DNA of 64,000 nucleotides from Bacillota bacterium (GCA_023461435.1 JAEYLC010000031.1:109746-173745), one strand, 5' to 3'; numbered from the stretch's first letter, positions 35,874 through 45,264 are shown. The notes: a model not told the origin generated them from the letters alone. Translations and numbers: made by a program.

Positions 35874-35902
35874 ATGATATAGCAGGAGTCAGGCTTTGTC
35901 AA
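35874..35902 (-). promoter_or_regulatory. Promoter of the CarD-like gene
   Basis: On the minus strand TTGACA (35897-35902), a 17-base spacer and TATCAT (35874-35879) give a near-consensus promoter 25 bases before the start. Confidence 0.7.
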
Positions 35903-36002
35903 ATGCCCGCAGACGGGGGGAGGCTTTAATGCACGCAAAAGGGCCCGGAGAATACTCTATTTATATAGCTGTTTGGCTGATTTTCGGGGGAGGAGCAGGA
36001 CA

Positions 36003-36446
36003 ATGAAGGAAAAACAAAGATGCCGCGCGATGGCGGTGATTAAGGGCAGCAGTGCCGTACCGCAGCTTTCGGGTGTGGTTTGGCTGACGGATTCGCCCGC
36101 GGGCGCGAGGGTGGAAGCGCGTGTCAAGGGTCTGCCGAAGAACGAAACGGGATTTTACGGGTTTCATCTGCATGAACGGGGCAGCTGCATGCTGCCCGAT
36201 TTTACGAGCGCGAAGGGGCACTATAACCCGTCGGGCGCAGCGCATCCGCAGCACGCGGGAGACTTTCCGATGCTGATCGCCACCGGCGCGGACGACGCAT
36301 GGCTTTCGTTTGTGACCACGCGCTTTTCGGTTTGCGACGTGATCGGGCGCTCCATCGTGATCCACGCGGAAAGGGACGATTACACATCACAGCCGGCCGG
36401 AGACTCGGGAGCCCGTATCGGCTGTGGCATCATACAAGCCATCTGA
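36003..36446 (+). CDS. Cu/Zn superoxide dismutase-like protein
   Basis: The 147-residue protein keeps the SodC ligand set: His55 and His57 (GFHLHERG), bridging His73 (GHYNPSG), His81, His84 and Asp87 (HPQHAGD), and His121 (VIHAERDD). Cys62 and Cys141 can form the usual disulfide. The zinc loop is shorter than in classical enzymes. No signal peptide is visible, although most bacterial SodC are exported. GGGGAGGAG precedes ATG 36003; the frame from 35973 is upstream junk. It probably detoxifies superoxide but may have changed activity. Confidence 0.85.
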   Translation: MKEKQRCRAMAVIKGSSAVPQLSGVVWLTDSPAGARVEARVKGLPKNETGFYGFHLHERGSCMLPDFTSAKGHYNPSGAAHPQHAGDFPMLIATGADDAWLSFVTTRFSVCDVIGRSIVIHAERDDYTSQPAGDSGARIGCGIIQAI

Positions 36447-36595
36447 GGCTGTACATTTCAAATAAATGTATTAGTATCGTCAAGAATTGGGACAGGCTGT
36501 CACAGCAAAGACATAAATTGTTCACATGACTATAAAAAAGTTGTAGGATTAACTTTGGGACAAATATGATACAATGGCTTTTAGAGGTGACTGGA

Positions 36596-37039
36596 ATGAA
36601 TGGATTGTACGAAGCGACCGCGCTCGCGCTGCGATACTGGTTTTTGATCGTGGCGGTGATTATCATACTGGGCGTGACAAGCTTATCCATTAAAGAATAC
36701 AGGGACAAGCGTATGGTGCTTGATGTGGCGCAGAGCAGCATCGGTTATCTTGCCGTCATTTCAGGGCCCGACGACGTGATGGGCGAAAATGTGACCTTGC
36801 TCGAACACAATACCATCGGCCGCTCGCGAAACGCCGATATCATATTTGCCGACCGCAGCGTGGAGAAGGCGCACTCTCAGATATTTCAGCAGGAAGACGG
36901 TGCGGTGATACTCAATCAGCTGGGCCGCGGTGAAGTGACGGTGAACGGTGTGAAATTAAGCGGCAGCGTGCCGCTTAAAAGCCGGGACATCATATGCTTT
37001 GGCAACGTGGTGGCAAAAGTATTTTTGAAGAAAGGATAA
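36596..37039 (+). CDS. FHA-domain membrane protein
   Basis: The 147-residue protein has one membrane helix (about 10-32) and a C-terminal forkhead-associated domain (about 50-147; NTIGRSRNADIIF, SVEKAHSQIF, VNGVKLSG). FHA domains bind phosphothreonine, so a Ser/Thr kinase should exist elsewhere. GAGGTG precedes ATG 36596. It starts the FHA-FtsW-PBP set, an arrangement also known from actinobacteria, and probably couples phosphorylation to wall growth. Confidence 0.85.
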   Translation: MNGLYEATALALRYWFLIVAVIIILGVTSLSIKEYRDKRMVLDVAQSSIGYLAVISGPDDVMGENVTLLEHNTIGRSRNADIIFADRSVEKAHSQIFQQEDGAVILNQLGRGEVTVNGVKLSGSVPLKSRDIICFGNVVAKVFLKKG

Positions 37040-37042
37040 CAC

Positions 37043-38293
37043 ATGGTTCTGCAAAGAAGAGGCGCCGGCGCGATGCTGGCACTCACCATCCTTTTCATAC
37101 TGTCCGCATGTGCGCTGCTGTCGTTCCGTGAAGGCGTGTTCAATATTGAAGTGGCTATTTTCGGGCTCGGTACGGCATTTGCGGTGCTGCTGGCTTATAA
37201 CCTTGCGGCGCTGATTTTCCGGCATGTGGACCGCATCACGCTGGTCATTTGCTTTTTTCTCGCAAGCGTCGGGCTCGTGATGCTGGCGCGGCTCAACATC
37301 GAGACGGCATGGCGCCAGCTTATCTGGCTGGTCATGGGCATTGTGGTCCTTTTCATAACGATCGTGATCATAAAGCGCGCGACCGATTTCGGACGGCTCA
37401 ATTATCTGATGATGGCCGGGGCTTTCGGCCTTATCGCTTTTTCATTTTTATTCGCCAAAACGGTGGGCGGCGCGCGCAACTGGGTCAGCATCGCGGGGAT
37501 GTCGTTTCAGCCGAGCGAGATCGCCAAGGTGCTGTATATCATCGTATCCGCGTATTTCTTCGCGGAGCGCCGCGCGACACTCGCCATCATCGCATATGCG
37601 GGATTTGCGGGCGCCTGCGTGATCACGCTCGTGCTTTCGAACGACCTCGGTGCGGCGCTGCTGTTTGCGGGTACGTTCCTCATTATGTTTTTTGCGGGCA
37701 CGGGGCGCACGCTGCTGACGTTCGCGGGGCTCGGTGTCGCGAGCGCGGGTGCCGTGGCCAGCTATCACATGTTTTCACACGTCAGAACGCGCGTACAGAT
37801 CTGGCAGGACCCGTGGAGCTATCACAGAACTCAGGGGTACCAGATCGTTCAGGGGCTTATGGCGATCGCGGCGGGCGGCGCGTTCGGCGCGGGGCTCGGG
37901 CTCGGGTATCCGAGCGCGGTGCCCGTCAACACGAGCGACTTCATATTCGCGGTGCTCTGCGAGGAATTCGGCATCATATTCGGCGCGATATTGATTCTAC
38001 TGTATCTGGTGTTTATCGTTCGCGGAATGATCATCGCGATGAACGCGGGTTCGCGGTTTGACGCGCTGCTTGTGTTCGGCGCAACGTGCATGCTCTCGCT
38101 CCAGTCGTTCATCATCATCGGCGGTGTGATCAAGCTGATTCCGCTCACGGGCATCACGCTGCCCTTCATCAGCGCGGGCGGCAGTTCGATGATCGCGTGT
38201 CTGACGCTCGTGGGCATCATCGAGGGCGTCAATGTGAAAAACGGAGAGCGGGACGAGACAGAAATCCGAAAGGCGGGAGGCGAAGTCATATGA
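37043..38293 (+). CDS. FtsW/RodA/SpoVE-family peptidoglycan polymerase
   Basis: The 416-residue protein has about ten membrane helices and SEDS-family stretches such as VGGARNWVSIAGMSFQPSE, the loop with WQDPWSYHRTQGYQIVQG, and ITLPFISAGGSSM near the C terminus. SEDS proteins polymerise lipid II together with a class B penicillin-binding protein, here encoded by the next gene, whose start overlaps this stop. Whether it serves division, elongation or spore cortex cannot be decided. Confidence 0.9.
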   Translation: MVLQRRGAGAMLALTILFILSACALLSFREGVFNIEVAIFGLGTAFAVLLAYNLAALIFRHVDRITLVICFFLASVGLVMLARLNIETAWRQLIWLVMGIVVLFITIVIIKRATDFGRLNYLMMAGAFGLIAFSFLFAKTVGGARNWVSIAGMSFQPSEIAKVLYIIVSAYFFAERRATLAIIAYAGFAGACVITLVLSNDLGAALLFAGTFLIMFFAGTGRTLLTFAGLGVASAGAVASYHMFSHVRTRVQIWQDPWSYHRTQGYQIVQGLMAIAAGGAFGAGLGLGYPSAVPVNTSDFIFAVLCEEFGIIFGAILILLYLVFIVRGMIIAMNAGSRFDALLVFGATCMLSLQSFIIIGGVIKLIPLTGITLPFISAGGSSMIACLTLVGIIEGVNVKNGERDETEIRKAGGEVI

Positions 38294-39669
38294 AAAATGT
38301 GCTGCGGCGCAATATACGCACACTGCTGATCGTCTTTACCGTGATGTTTGCGGGTCTCGCCCTTTATCTTGGCGGCGTGGTGGTGATATATGGCGACCGC
38401 TGGTTTGTCACGCCGTACAATCCGCGTATCCAGCAGGTGGAATCCACCGTGGAGCCCGGCGATTTGATGGACAGGACGGGCCGCAAGCTGCTGTATACCA
38501 AGGATGATGAACGCGTGTATTTAAGCGATACAAGCATGCGGGAGGCCATTTCTCATGTCATCGGCGACAGCTACGGCATGACGTACGGCGCGCAGACGAT
38601 GTTTGCCAAATACCTGTTCGGCTACGATCAGGACACCATATCGCGCATTGTGGGGCTTGTGACGGGCGCGGAACGGCGCGGCGGCGATGTGAAGCTGACG
38701 GTCGACGCGGAGCTCTGTGAAACCGCGCTCAAAGCGCTGGGAGACTACAACGGGGCAATTGTGGTGATGAACTACAAGACGGGCGAGATACTCGCGAGCG
38801 CTTCGGCGCCCACGTTCGACCCGACCGACATGGACGAATTCTTAGAGGGCGGCGGCGAGAGTGAGCTTGTGAACCGCGCGTTTGCAGGGCTTTACCCGCC
38901 CGGCAGCACGTTCAAGCTCGTGACGGCGGCGGCGCTCATAGAAAACGGCCTTGACGGCTTTGAAACGACATGCAACGGCAGCACCGAGATCGACGGGAAG
39001 ACGATTGTCTGCACGGGTGAGCATGGCGCGGAGGATCTTGAAGAGGCGATACAGCATTCGTGCAACGTTTATTTTGCCGAGGCGGCTCAGCAGCTCGGCA
39101 AAGAAAAGCTCGCGAACGAAGCGAATAAATTCCTTTTCAACAGCGATCTGATGTTTAAGGATGTCGTGATGGGCGAAAGCGTGTTTGAGACGGCGGACAC
39201 CGGCACCAACCTTGGATGGTCGGCCATCGGCCAGTATCACGATTTGATTACGCCGCTGCACGCGTGTATGATCGCCGCGGGCATCGCGAACAACGGCACG
39301 ATGATGGAACCCAAGCTGCTCGGCAGCGTGACCTACGGCGACGCACAGACCTATACGCTGACCCCGGCGGCGGCGGCTCACCCCATGAGTGACACCACGC
39401 TGCTAAAGCAGATGATGGTGAACGCGGTGAAAAACGGCACGGGCAAAAAGGCCGCGATCAAGGGCGTGACCGTGGGCGGCAAGACGGGAACGGCGGAAAT
39501 CGCGGGCGAGAACGGCAACGATGAGCACGCGTGGTTTGTGGGCTTCATCGAGGAGGACGCGCATCCGCTGGCCATCGCCGTGCTGATGGAAAAGGCGGGC
39601 TCGGGCGGCTCGCACGCGGCGCCTGCCGCCAAAAAGGTGCTGCAAAAAGCGATGGACCTGGGCTATTGA
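38290..39669 (+). CDS. Class B penicillin-binding protein (transpeptidase)
   Basis: The protein is 459 residues from ATG 38290, which overlaps the FtsW-like stop (ATGA). A single N-terminal helix (about 8-32) anchors an extracytoplasmic transpeptidase with the three motifs S206-TFK, S257-C-N and K398-TG. It is shorter than typical PBP2/PBP3, with a reduced N-terminal region, like the PbpA group. It is the partner of the SEDS polymerase and crosslinks peptidoglycan. An open frame extending to 38086 lies inside ftsW and is rejected. Confidence 0.9.
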   Translation: MKNVLRRNIRTLLIVFTVMFAGLALYLGGVVVIYGDRWFVTPYNPRIQQVESTVEPGDLMDRTGRKLLYTKDDERVYLSDTSMREAISHVIGDSYGMTYGAQTMFAKYLFGYDQDTISRIVGLVTGAERRGGDVKLTVDAELCETALKALGDYNGAIVVMNYKTGEILASASAPTFDPTDMDEFLEGGGESELVNRAFAGLYPPGSTFKLVTAAALIENGLDGFETTCNGSTEIDGKTIVCTGEHGAEDLEEAIQHSCNVYFAEAAQQLGKEKLANEANKFLFNSDLMFKDVVMGESVFETADTGTNLGWSAIGQYHDLITPLHACMIAAGIANNGTMMEPKLLGSVTYGDAQTYTLTPAAAAHPMSDTTLLKQMMVNAVKNGTGKKAAIKGVTVGGKTGTAEIAGENGNDEHAWFVGFIEEDAHPLAIAVLMEKAGSGGSHAAPAAKKVLQKAMDLGY

Positions 39670-39670
39670 G

Positions 39671-41497
39671 ATGAACGACGAGATCCGCGACAAGCTGAAA
39701 ACGCTGCCCAAGACGCCCGGCGTTTACCTCATGAAAAACGCCGGTGGCAAGGTGATCTATGTCGGCAAGGCGCTCGCGCTTAAAAACCGCGTCAGCAGCT
39801 ATTTTCAGAATACGCGCAAGGAGCCGAAAACAGCCGCGCTCGTGGCCGAGATCGCGGATTTTGACTATATACTCACAAAGACGGAGATCGAGGCGCTGAT
39901 ACTCGAGTGCAACATGATCAAGCGGTACAGCCCGTACTACAACATCATGCTGCGCGACGACAAGCACTACCCGTATATCCGCATCGATTACAACGAAAAG
40001 TTCCCGCGCGTCTGCGTGACGCGCAAGGTCAAGAACGACGGCGCGAAGTATTACGGGCCGTATATCGCGGCGCATATCCTGCACGATGTGCTCGATACCG
40101 TCACGCGCGTGTTTCCGATCCGTCTGTGCAAAAAGGAGCTGACGGGCGCGAAATCCGGCCGCCCGTGTCTCAACTACGAGATGGGCCGCTGTCTCGCACC
40201 GTGCGCGGGCAAAATCAGCGAGTACGAATACAAGCGCATGGTGGACGAGGTCGCCGAGTTTCTTCAGGGCCGGTATAAGGGGCTCGAAAAGCAGCTTCAG
40301 GAGGAGATGAAGGCCGCCTCGGAGAATATGGAATACGAGAAGGCGGCCGCGCTTCGCGACCGAATCAATGCGCTGCACCGGCTTTTCGAAAAGCAGAAGG
40401 CGGGCTTTCCCGATCTCAACGACAAGGACGTGTTCGCGGTCTATCAACAGGGCGATGAGGCGGTGGTGCAGGGGATGTTTGTGCGCCGCGGCGAGCTCAA
40501 TCACACCGAGCGTTATTTTGTCAACTGCGCGGGAGAACTGGAGCCGCAGGTGCTCTCGTATCTGATCAAGCAGTACTACTCGAGCGTGGACGGTGTGGCG
40601 AAGCAAATATATGTGAACGTAATGCCCGAGGAGCAGGAGCTGATCGAGCAGTGGCTCACGGAAAAACGCGGGTCGCGCGTGGCGCTGCATGTGCCCGAAA
40701 AGGGCGACAACAAGAAGCTCACCGATATGGCGCTCGAAAACGCGAAGGAAGCGCTGGAAAGGCGTCTCGCGCGCATTGCGCGCGATTACGATACGACGGT
40801 CGGCGCGCTCAAAGAGCTGCAGACGGCGCTCGGATTCGAGACGCCGATCGACCGCATGGAGTGCTACGATATCTCCAACATACAGGGCACGGATTCCGTG
40901 GCATCGATGGTGGTGTTTCGGGGCGGCAAGCCCGAGAAGAAATCGTACCGGCGTTTTCGAATCAGGACGGTGGAGGGCGCGAACGATTTCGCGTCGATGA
41001 ACGAGGTGCTCACGAGGCGTTTGAAGGACGCTCTGCAGGGAAAGGAAGGCTTCGACGAGCTGCCGTCGCTGGTTATTGTGGACGGCGGCAAGGGTCAGCT
41101 TTCGTTCGCGTACGACGCGCTGAGTTCGCTCGGCCTCGAAGACCTGCCGCTTATCAGCCTTGCCAAGCGCGAGGAAGAGGTGTTCGTGGTGGGCAAGAGC
41201 GATCCGGTCGTGCTGGATAAAAAGAGCCACGCGCTCGGGCTGCTCACGCGCATACGGGACGAAGCGCACCGCTTTGCGATCACCTATCACCGCAGCTTGC
41301 GGCTCAAAAAGGTGGAGGACAGCGCGCTGCTCAAAATTCCGCACGTGGGGCCGTCGCGCGTCAAAGCGCTGCTCAAAGCTTTTGAAACGGTGGGAGACAT
41401 CAAAACGGCGAGCTTTGAGGATATTGCGGCGGTGCCGGGCATGGATATGCGCTCGGCGCAGGCGGTTGTGGAATATTTCGAATCCGAGCAGTCGTAG
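39671..41497 (+). CDS. uvrC: Excinuclease ABC subunit C
   Basis: The 608-residue protein has the GIY-YIG nuclease domain (PGVYLMKNAGGKVIYVGKA), a cysteine-bearing insertion, a UVR motif near 205-235 (ASENMEYEKAAALRDRINAL), the RNase H-like C-terminal nuclease (ECYDISNIQGT, VIVDGGKGQL) and tandem helix-hairpin-helix motifs at the end. It cuts damaged DNA on both sides of a lesion with UvrA and UvrB. The start is one base after the PBP stop with no separate ribosome site, so translation is likely coupled. Confidence 0.95.
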   Translation: MNDEIRDKLKTLPKTPGVYLMKNAGGKVIYVGKALALKNRVSSYFQNTRKEPKTAALVAEIADFDYILTKTEIEALILECNMIKRYSPYYNIMLRDDKHYPYIRIDYNEKFPRVCVTRKVKNDGAKYYGPYIAAHILHDVLDTVTRVFPIRLCKKELTGAKSGRPCLNYEMGRCLAPCAGKISEYEYKRMVDEVAEFLQGRYKGLEKQLQEEMKAASENMEYEKAAALRDRINALHRLFEKQKAGFPDLNDKDVFAVYQQGDEAVVQGMFVRRGELNHTERYFVNCAGELEPQVLSYLIKQYYSSVDGVAKQIYVNVMPEEQELIEQWLTEKRGSRVALHVPEKGDNKKLTDMALENAKEALERRLARIARDYDTTVGALKELQTALGFETPIDRMECYDISNIQGTDSVASMVVFRGGKPEKKSYRRFRIRTVEGANDFASMNEVLTRRLKDALQGKEGFDELPSLVIVDGGKGQLSFAYDALSSLGLEDLPLISLAKREEEVFVVGKSDPVVLDKKSHALGLLTRIRDEAHRFAITYHRSLRLKKVEDSALLKIPHVGPSRVKALLKAFETVGDIKTASFEDIAAVPGMDMRSAQAVVEYFESEQS

Positions 41498-41557
41498 ATA
41501 TAAATCGTATTGCCTCACCAAGTCAACATGTTGTAAACTGGAAGAAAGAGGTCTCGA

Positions 41558-42463
41558 ATGGATTTTGACAAGGTTGTTAATGCCTTATCGGAAAAAGTTA
41601 CGGATGTGCGCCGTGACGAGACGATGGCGGCGCATACGTCGTTCAAGGTGGGCGGCAAGGCCGATATCATGGTGCTGCCCGATAACGCCGGCGAGGTTCA
41701 GCACGTGCTGCTGACCGCGCGCCGGATGGAAGCACCGCTGTTCGTGATGGGACGCGGCACGAACCTGCTTGTTACGGGCAAGGGCATCCGCGGCATCGTG
41801 ATGAAGCTGGCCGACAATTTCTCGGGCGTTGAGACAGACGGCGACCGCGTGACGGCCAAAAGCGGCACGCCGCTGGCGGTGCTCGTGCGTGAGGCCATGG
41901 AAAAGTCGCTCGGCGGCGCGGAATTTCTCGGCGGCATTCCCGGCACGGTGGGCGGCGCGGTCTGCATGAACGCGGGCGCCTACGGCGGCGAGATAGGTGA
42001 TTTCGTGGAAGAGGTGACCTTCGCGACACCGGCCGGCGCGCTTGCGCTCAACAAGACGGAGATGAACTTTGGATACCGGCGCAGCATACTCAGCAGTTTG
42101 CCGCTGATCGTGACGGGTGTGAAGCTGCGGCTGATCTCCTGTGACCATGACGAAAGCATGCAAAAGCTCTGTGCGCTCAACGAGCAGCGCCGCTTAAAGC
42201 AGCCGCTCGAATACCCGAGCGCGGGCAGCACGTTCAAGCGGCCCGAAGGCGGCTATGCGGGAACGATGATCGAGCAGGCGGGGCTCAAGGGCTTGCGCAT
42301 CGGCGGTGCGGAGGTGTCCGAAAAGCACGCGGGTTTCGTGATCAACTCAGGGTGCGCGACGCCCGAGGATATCATTGCGCTGATCGAAGAGGTGCAAAAA
42401 CGCGTTTTTGAACACTGCGGCGTGAAACTGGAGCCCGAAGTGAGGATTGTGGGAGAACGATGA
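41558..42463 (+). CDS. murB: UDP-N-acetylenolpyruvoylglucosamine reductase
   Basis: The 301-residue flavoprotein is a short MurB of the Firmicute type. FAD-binding stretches MGRGTNLLV and GGIPGTVGGAVCMNAGAYGG are present, as are the catalytic Ser region YPSAGSTFKRP and the C-terminal Glu region. It reduces the enolpyruvyl group to make UDP-MurNAc in the cytoplasm. The gene overlaps the PHP gene by four bases. A 60-base gap separates it from uvrC and may hold a weak promoter. Confidence 0.94.
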   Translation: MDFDKVVNALSEKVTDVRRDETMAAHTSFKVGGKADIMVLPDNAGEVQHVLLTARRMEAPLFVMGRGTNLLVTGKGIRGIVMKLADNFSGVETDGDRVTAKSGTPLAVLVREAMEKSLGGAEFLGGIPGTVGGAVCMNAGAYGGEIGDFVEEVTFATPAGALALNKTEMNFGYRRSILSSLPLIVTGVKLRLISCDHDESMQKLCALNEQRRLKQPLEYPSAGSTFKRPEGGYAGTMIEQAGLKGLRIGGAEVSEKHAGFVINSGCATPEDIIALIEEVQKRVFEHCGVKLEPEVRIVGER

Positions 42464-43155
42464 AGCTGATAGCCGATTACCATACGCATACGGTGCACAG
42501 CCATGGGACAGGCTCCGTGGACGACAACGTCGAGGCGGCGCTGCGCCTTGGCCTTAAGACGGTGGGCATCGCGGATCACAGCATCGCGCATGTGGCGTAC
42601 GGTGTGAGAAAAAGAAAAGTGGGTGAATACCTCGCCAGCATTGAAAACGCAAAGCGCGGGTTTGAGGGGCGCATCGAGGTCAAGGCGGGCATCGAGCTCA
42701 ATCTGATCGGGCTGGACGGCAGCGTGGATATGCCGGACGGGCGTTTTGATTTTCTGGTACTCGGGTATCATAAAACGGCCCTATGCCGCAACATCAGGAC
42801 GGCATGGACTTTTTTTCGGGGCAAGAACCATGTGGACGCGGTGACGCAAGCCTATATGCGCGCGATACAGCGGTATAAAATCACCATCGTGGCGCATCCG
42901 GGTTACGGCGTGCCCATCGATTACCCGCGGCTTGCGCAGGCGTGCGCGGATTACGGCACGCTGTTTGAGATCAACAATAAGCACGGCGAGCTAAAGCTCG
43001 ACGATCTGGCGCAGGCGGCGCAGACGGATGTGAGATTTGTGCTTTCGAGCGACGCGCACAACCCGGCTGATGTGGGGCGCGTGCCAAACGCGATAAAAAT
43101 TGCGGAGCAGGCGGGCATTGCGCCGGGCCGCATTGCCAATATATCGGAGGAATGA
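42460..43155 (+). CDS. PHP-domain phosphoesterase
   Basis: The 231-residue protein is a PHP-fold metal-dependent phosphoesterase: DYHTHTVHSHG near the N terminus, GIADHS, then an HPGYG and a DAHNP motif give the usual metal ligands. It belongs to the small group found between murB and rapZ in many Clostridia. The substrate is not known. Start and stop overlap or nearly touch both neighbours (ATGA with murB; one base before rapZ). Confidence 0.85.
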   Translation: MKLIADYHTHTVHSHGTGSVDDNVEAALRLGLKTVGIADHSIAHVAYGVRKRKVGEYLASIENAKRGFEGRIEVKAGIELNLIGLDGSVDMPDGRFDFLVLGYHKTALCRNIRTAWTFFRGKNHVDAVTQAYMRAIQRYKITIVAHPGYGVPIDYPRLAQACADYGTLFEINNKHGELKLDDLAQAAQTDVRFVLSSDAHNPADVGRVPNAIKIAEQAGIAPGRIANISEE

Positions 43156-43156
43156 A

Positions 43157-44011
43157 ATGAAATTTGTGATCATTACAGGGCTGTCGGGGGCGGGGCGGTC
43201 TCAGGCGCTCAAGCGCTTTGAGGATACGGGCTATTTCTGTGTGGACAACCTGCCGCCCAAGCTGATTCCGGAGTTTGCGCAGATATGCATGGAAAAGGAG
43301 AAGATCGACAAAGCCGCCACGGTGGCGGATATGCGCATGGGCGAGATGTTCGAGGACATTTTTCCGGCGATCAAGTGCCTAAAGGAGATGAATATCGATC
43401 TTGATATTCTGTATCTGGACGCGAGCGACGAGGTGCTTGTGCGGCGGTTCAAGGAAACACGGCGGCGGCATCCGCTGTCGCTCGACGGCACGATCATGAC
43501 CGGGATCATGAAGGAGCGCGAAAAGCTCAGAGAGATCAAGGACATCGCGAACAATATCGTGGACACCTCCACGTATTCGATAAAAAAGCTCGGCGAAACG
43601 ATCGACAGGATGTACAGCGATACGGACGAACAGGGCATCAAGATCACTGTGACGACGTTCGGATACAAGCGCGGCATCCCGATAGATGCGGATATGGTGT
43701 TTGACATGCGCTTTTTGCCCAATCCTTTCTATGAGGAGAACCTGCGCGAGCACACGGGCCGCGAAAAAGAAGTCAAGGACTATGTTCTGTCGTTCCCGCG
43801 TGCGCGCATATTCTTAGATAAGATCAATGAACTCGTCAATTATGTGGCGCCGTATTATGTGGAGCAGGATAAAAAGCAGCTGGTCATCGCCATCGGCTGC
43901 ACGGGCGGCGTTCACCGCAGCGTCGTGATTGCCGAAGAAATGTATCGCGTGCTTTCAGAGCAGGGCCACAACGTGACGCTCGAGCACCGGGATATCGGGT
44001 ACGGGTATTAA
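43157..44011 (+). CDS. rapZ: RapZ/YvcJ-family nucleotide-binding protein
   Basis: The 284-residue protein matches RapZ/YvcJ. The P-loop is GLSGAGRS, with Arg in place of the usual Lys, a change also seen in actinobacterial members. CVDNLPPKLIP, the Walker B-like LDILYLDASD and the C-terminal IGCTGGVHRSV stretch are conserved. In E. coli RapZ controls a small RNA; in Firmicutes YvcJ binds nucleotides and affects competence. GAGGA lies before ATG 43157. It is followed by whiA, a conserved neighbour. Confidence 0.93.
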   Translation: MKFVIITGLSGAGRSQALKRFEDTGYFCVDNLPPKLIPEFAQICMEKEKIDKAATVADMRMGEMFEDIFPAIKCLKEMNIDLDILYLDASDEVLVRRFKETRRRHPLSLDGTIMTGIMKEREKLREIKDIANNIVDTSTYSIKKLGETIDRMYSDTDEQGIKITVTTFGYKRGIPIDADMVFDMRFLPNPFYEENLREHTGREKEVKDYVLSFPRARIFLDKINELVNYVAPYYVEQDKKQLVIAIGCTGGVHRSVVIAEEMYRVLSEQGHNVTLEHRDIGYGY

Positions 44012-44014
44012 TCG

Positions 44015-44947
44015 ATGTCGTTTTCCGCCACGGCCAAAGCCGAAGTGTGCCGGGCAAGCACGGGCAAGGAATGCTGCGAACTTGCCGAGCTCAGCGCGCT
44101 TATCCATACCGCCGGGTCCATCAGTATATCGGGCGGCGCATTTTCACTGCGCATCGACACGGAAAATGCCGCGGTGGCGCGCCGGGTGTTTGCGCTGATC
44201 AAAAGCATCTACGGTGTTCAGGCCAAAACGCAGATGCAGACCAATCAATTAAAGCACAACCATATCTATTCGCTGTCCGTGCAAAAGGAAGCGGCGCGTA
44301 TGGTGGCGATGGACGCGCGTATATTGGGCGACGAGGGTCTCGAATTCGGTACGGACGCCACATTTCTATCGTCACGCTGCTGCCGTATCGCGTTCGTTCG
44401 CGGGGCCTTTTTAGGCGGTGGTTCCATCACAAACCCGGAAAAGCGTTATCATATGGAATTTGTATGCGGACAAAAGGAATTTGCGCAGGGTTTGTTGAAT
44501 ATAATAGTAGAACTTGGCGTGTCTGCAAAAATGATACCCAGGGGAAAGAGCTTTGTGGTTTACATCAAGGAAGGCGACGCGATTGTCACGCTGCTCACCA
44601 TGATGGGCGCGCACTCGTCGATACTGAATATCGAAAATATCCGCATACTAAAGAGTGTGCGCAACAATGTGAACCGCAAAGTGAACTGTGAGACGGGCAA
44701 CCTGAGTAAAACGGTCAACGCGTCCGTCAGGCAGCAGGAGAGCATCGAATATATCCGAATTCATATGGGGCTCGACAAACTGAGCCCGACACTCAGAGCC
44801 GCCGCGGAAGCGCGGCTCAGTTATCCTGAAGCGACGCTCGATGAGCTGGCCGCTTTGCTGGGTGCCGAGTCGAAATCGGGTATCAATCATAAGCTGCGCA
44901 AGCTCAACAGCATTGCAGAGCACCTGAAAATGACAAGGGGGGAGTAG
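44015..44947 (+). CDS. whiA: WhiA family DNA-binding protein
   Basis: The 310-residue protein has the LAGLIDADG-like fold (FVRGAFLGGGSITNPEKRYHMEF) and a C-terminal helix-turn-helix (about 235-305; LSYPEATLDELAALLG). WhiA affects division and chromosome segregation in Firmicutes and sporulation in actinobacteria. It lies three bases after rapZ and one base before the HPr-like gene, the standard order. Confidence 0.94.
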   Translation: MSFSATAKAEVCRASTGKECCELAELSALIHTAGSISISGGAFSLRIDTENAAVARRVFALIKSIYGVQAKTQMQTNQLKHNHIYSLSVQKEAARMVAMDARILGDEGLEFGTDATFLSSRCCRIAFVRGAFLGGGSITNPEKRYHMEFVCGQKEFAQGLLNIIVELGVSAKMIPRGKSFVVYIKEGDAIVTLLTMMGAHSSILNIENIRILKSVRNNVNRKVNCETGNLSKTVNASVRQQESIEYIRIHMGLDKLSPTLRAAAEARLSYPEATLDELAALLGAESKSGINHKLRKLNSIAEHLKMTRGE

Positions 44948-44948
44948 G

Positions 44949-45203
44949 ATGCAGGCAAAGGAATTGATGATTACCAATGCCGACGGGTTAAGAGCTTCCA
45001 AGGCAGCCATGTTTGTCCAGGTTGCGGGTGGGTTTTCTTCACAGATTTTTGTGGAAAAGGGCAACAAGAAGATCAATGCCAAAAGCATTATGGGCGTGTT
45101 GTCGCTGGGCGTGAAGCAGGGCGAGAAAATATACATCTTTGCGAATGGCAAGGACGAACAGGATGCTGTCACTGCGATCGAAAAACTCGTGGGTTCCTTC
45201 TAA
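44949..45203 (+). CDS. HPr-like protein lacking the phosphorylatable His15 (Crh-like)
   Basis: This 84-residue protein aligns with HPr along its length, but the active-site motif GLHARPAA reads GLRASKAA: residue 15 is Arg. The regulatory Ser46 (AKSIMG) is in place. HPr carries phosphate on His15 for sugar uptake by the PTS; a protein without it but with Ser46 is Crh-like and could only serve as a regulator after HPr kinase action. It is the last gene of the operon and is followed by a terminator. Confidence 0.88.
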   Translation: MQAKELMITNADGLRASKAAMFVQVAGGFSSQIFVEKGNKKINAKSIMGVLSLGVKQGEKIYIFANGKDEQDAVTAIEKLVGSF

Positions 45204-45234
45204 CGCATACTCAATTCTGTTTTGAATGATTATC

Positions 45235-45264
45235 AGCCGCGAGTGCTACGGCCTGCGGCTTTTT
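45235..45264 (+). terminator. Terminator of the long FHA-to-HPr operon
   Basis: AGCCGC (45235-45240) pairs with GCGGCT (45255-45260), with two further inner pairs, and a run of Ts follows. Confidence 0.75.

Noticed and set aside
39545..41521. A 658-codon open frame on the minus strand
   Set aside because: It lies exactly opposite uvrC, which has all family motifs; GC-rich third positions keep the antisense frame open. No ribosome site or known motif.
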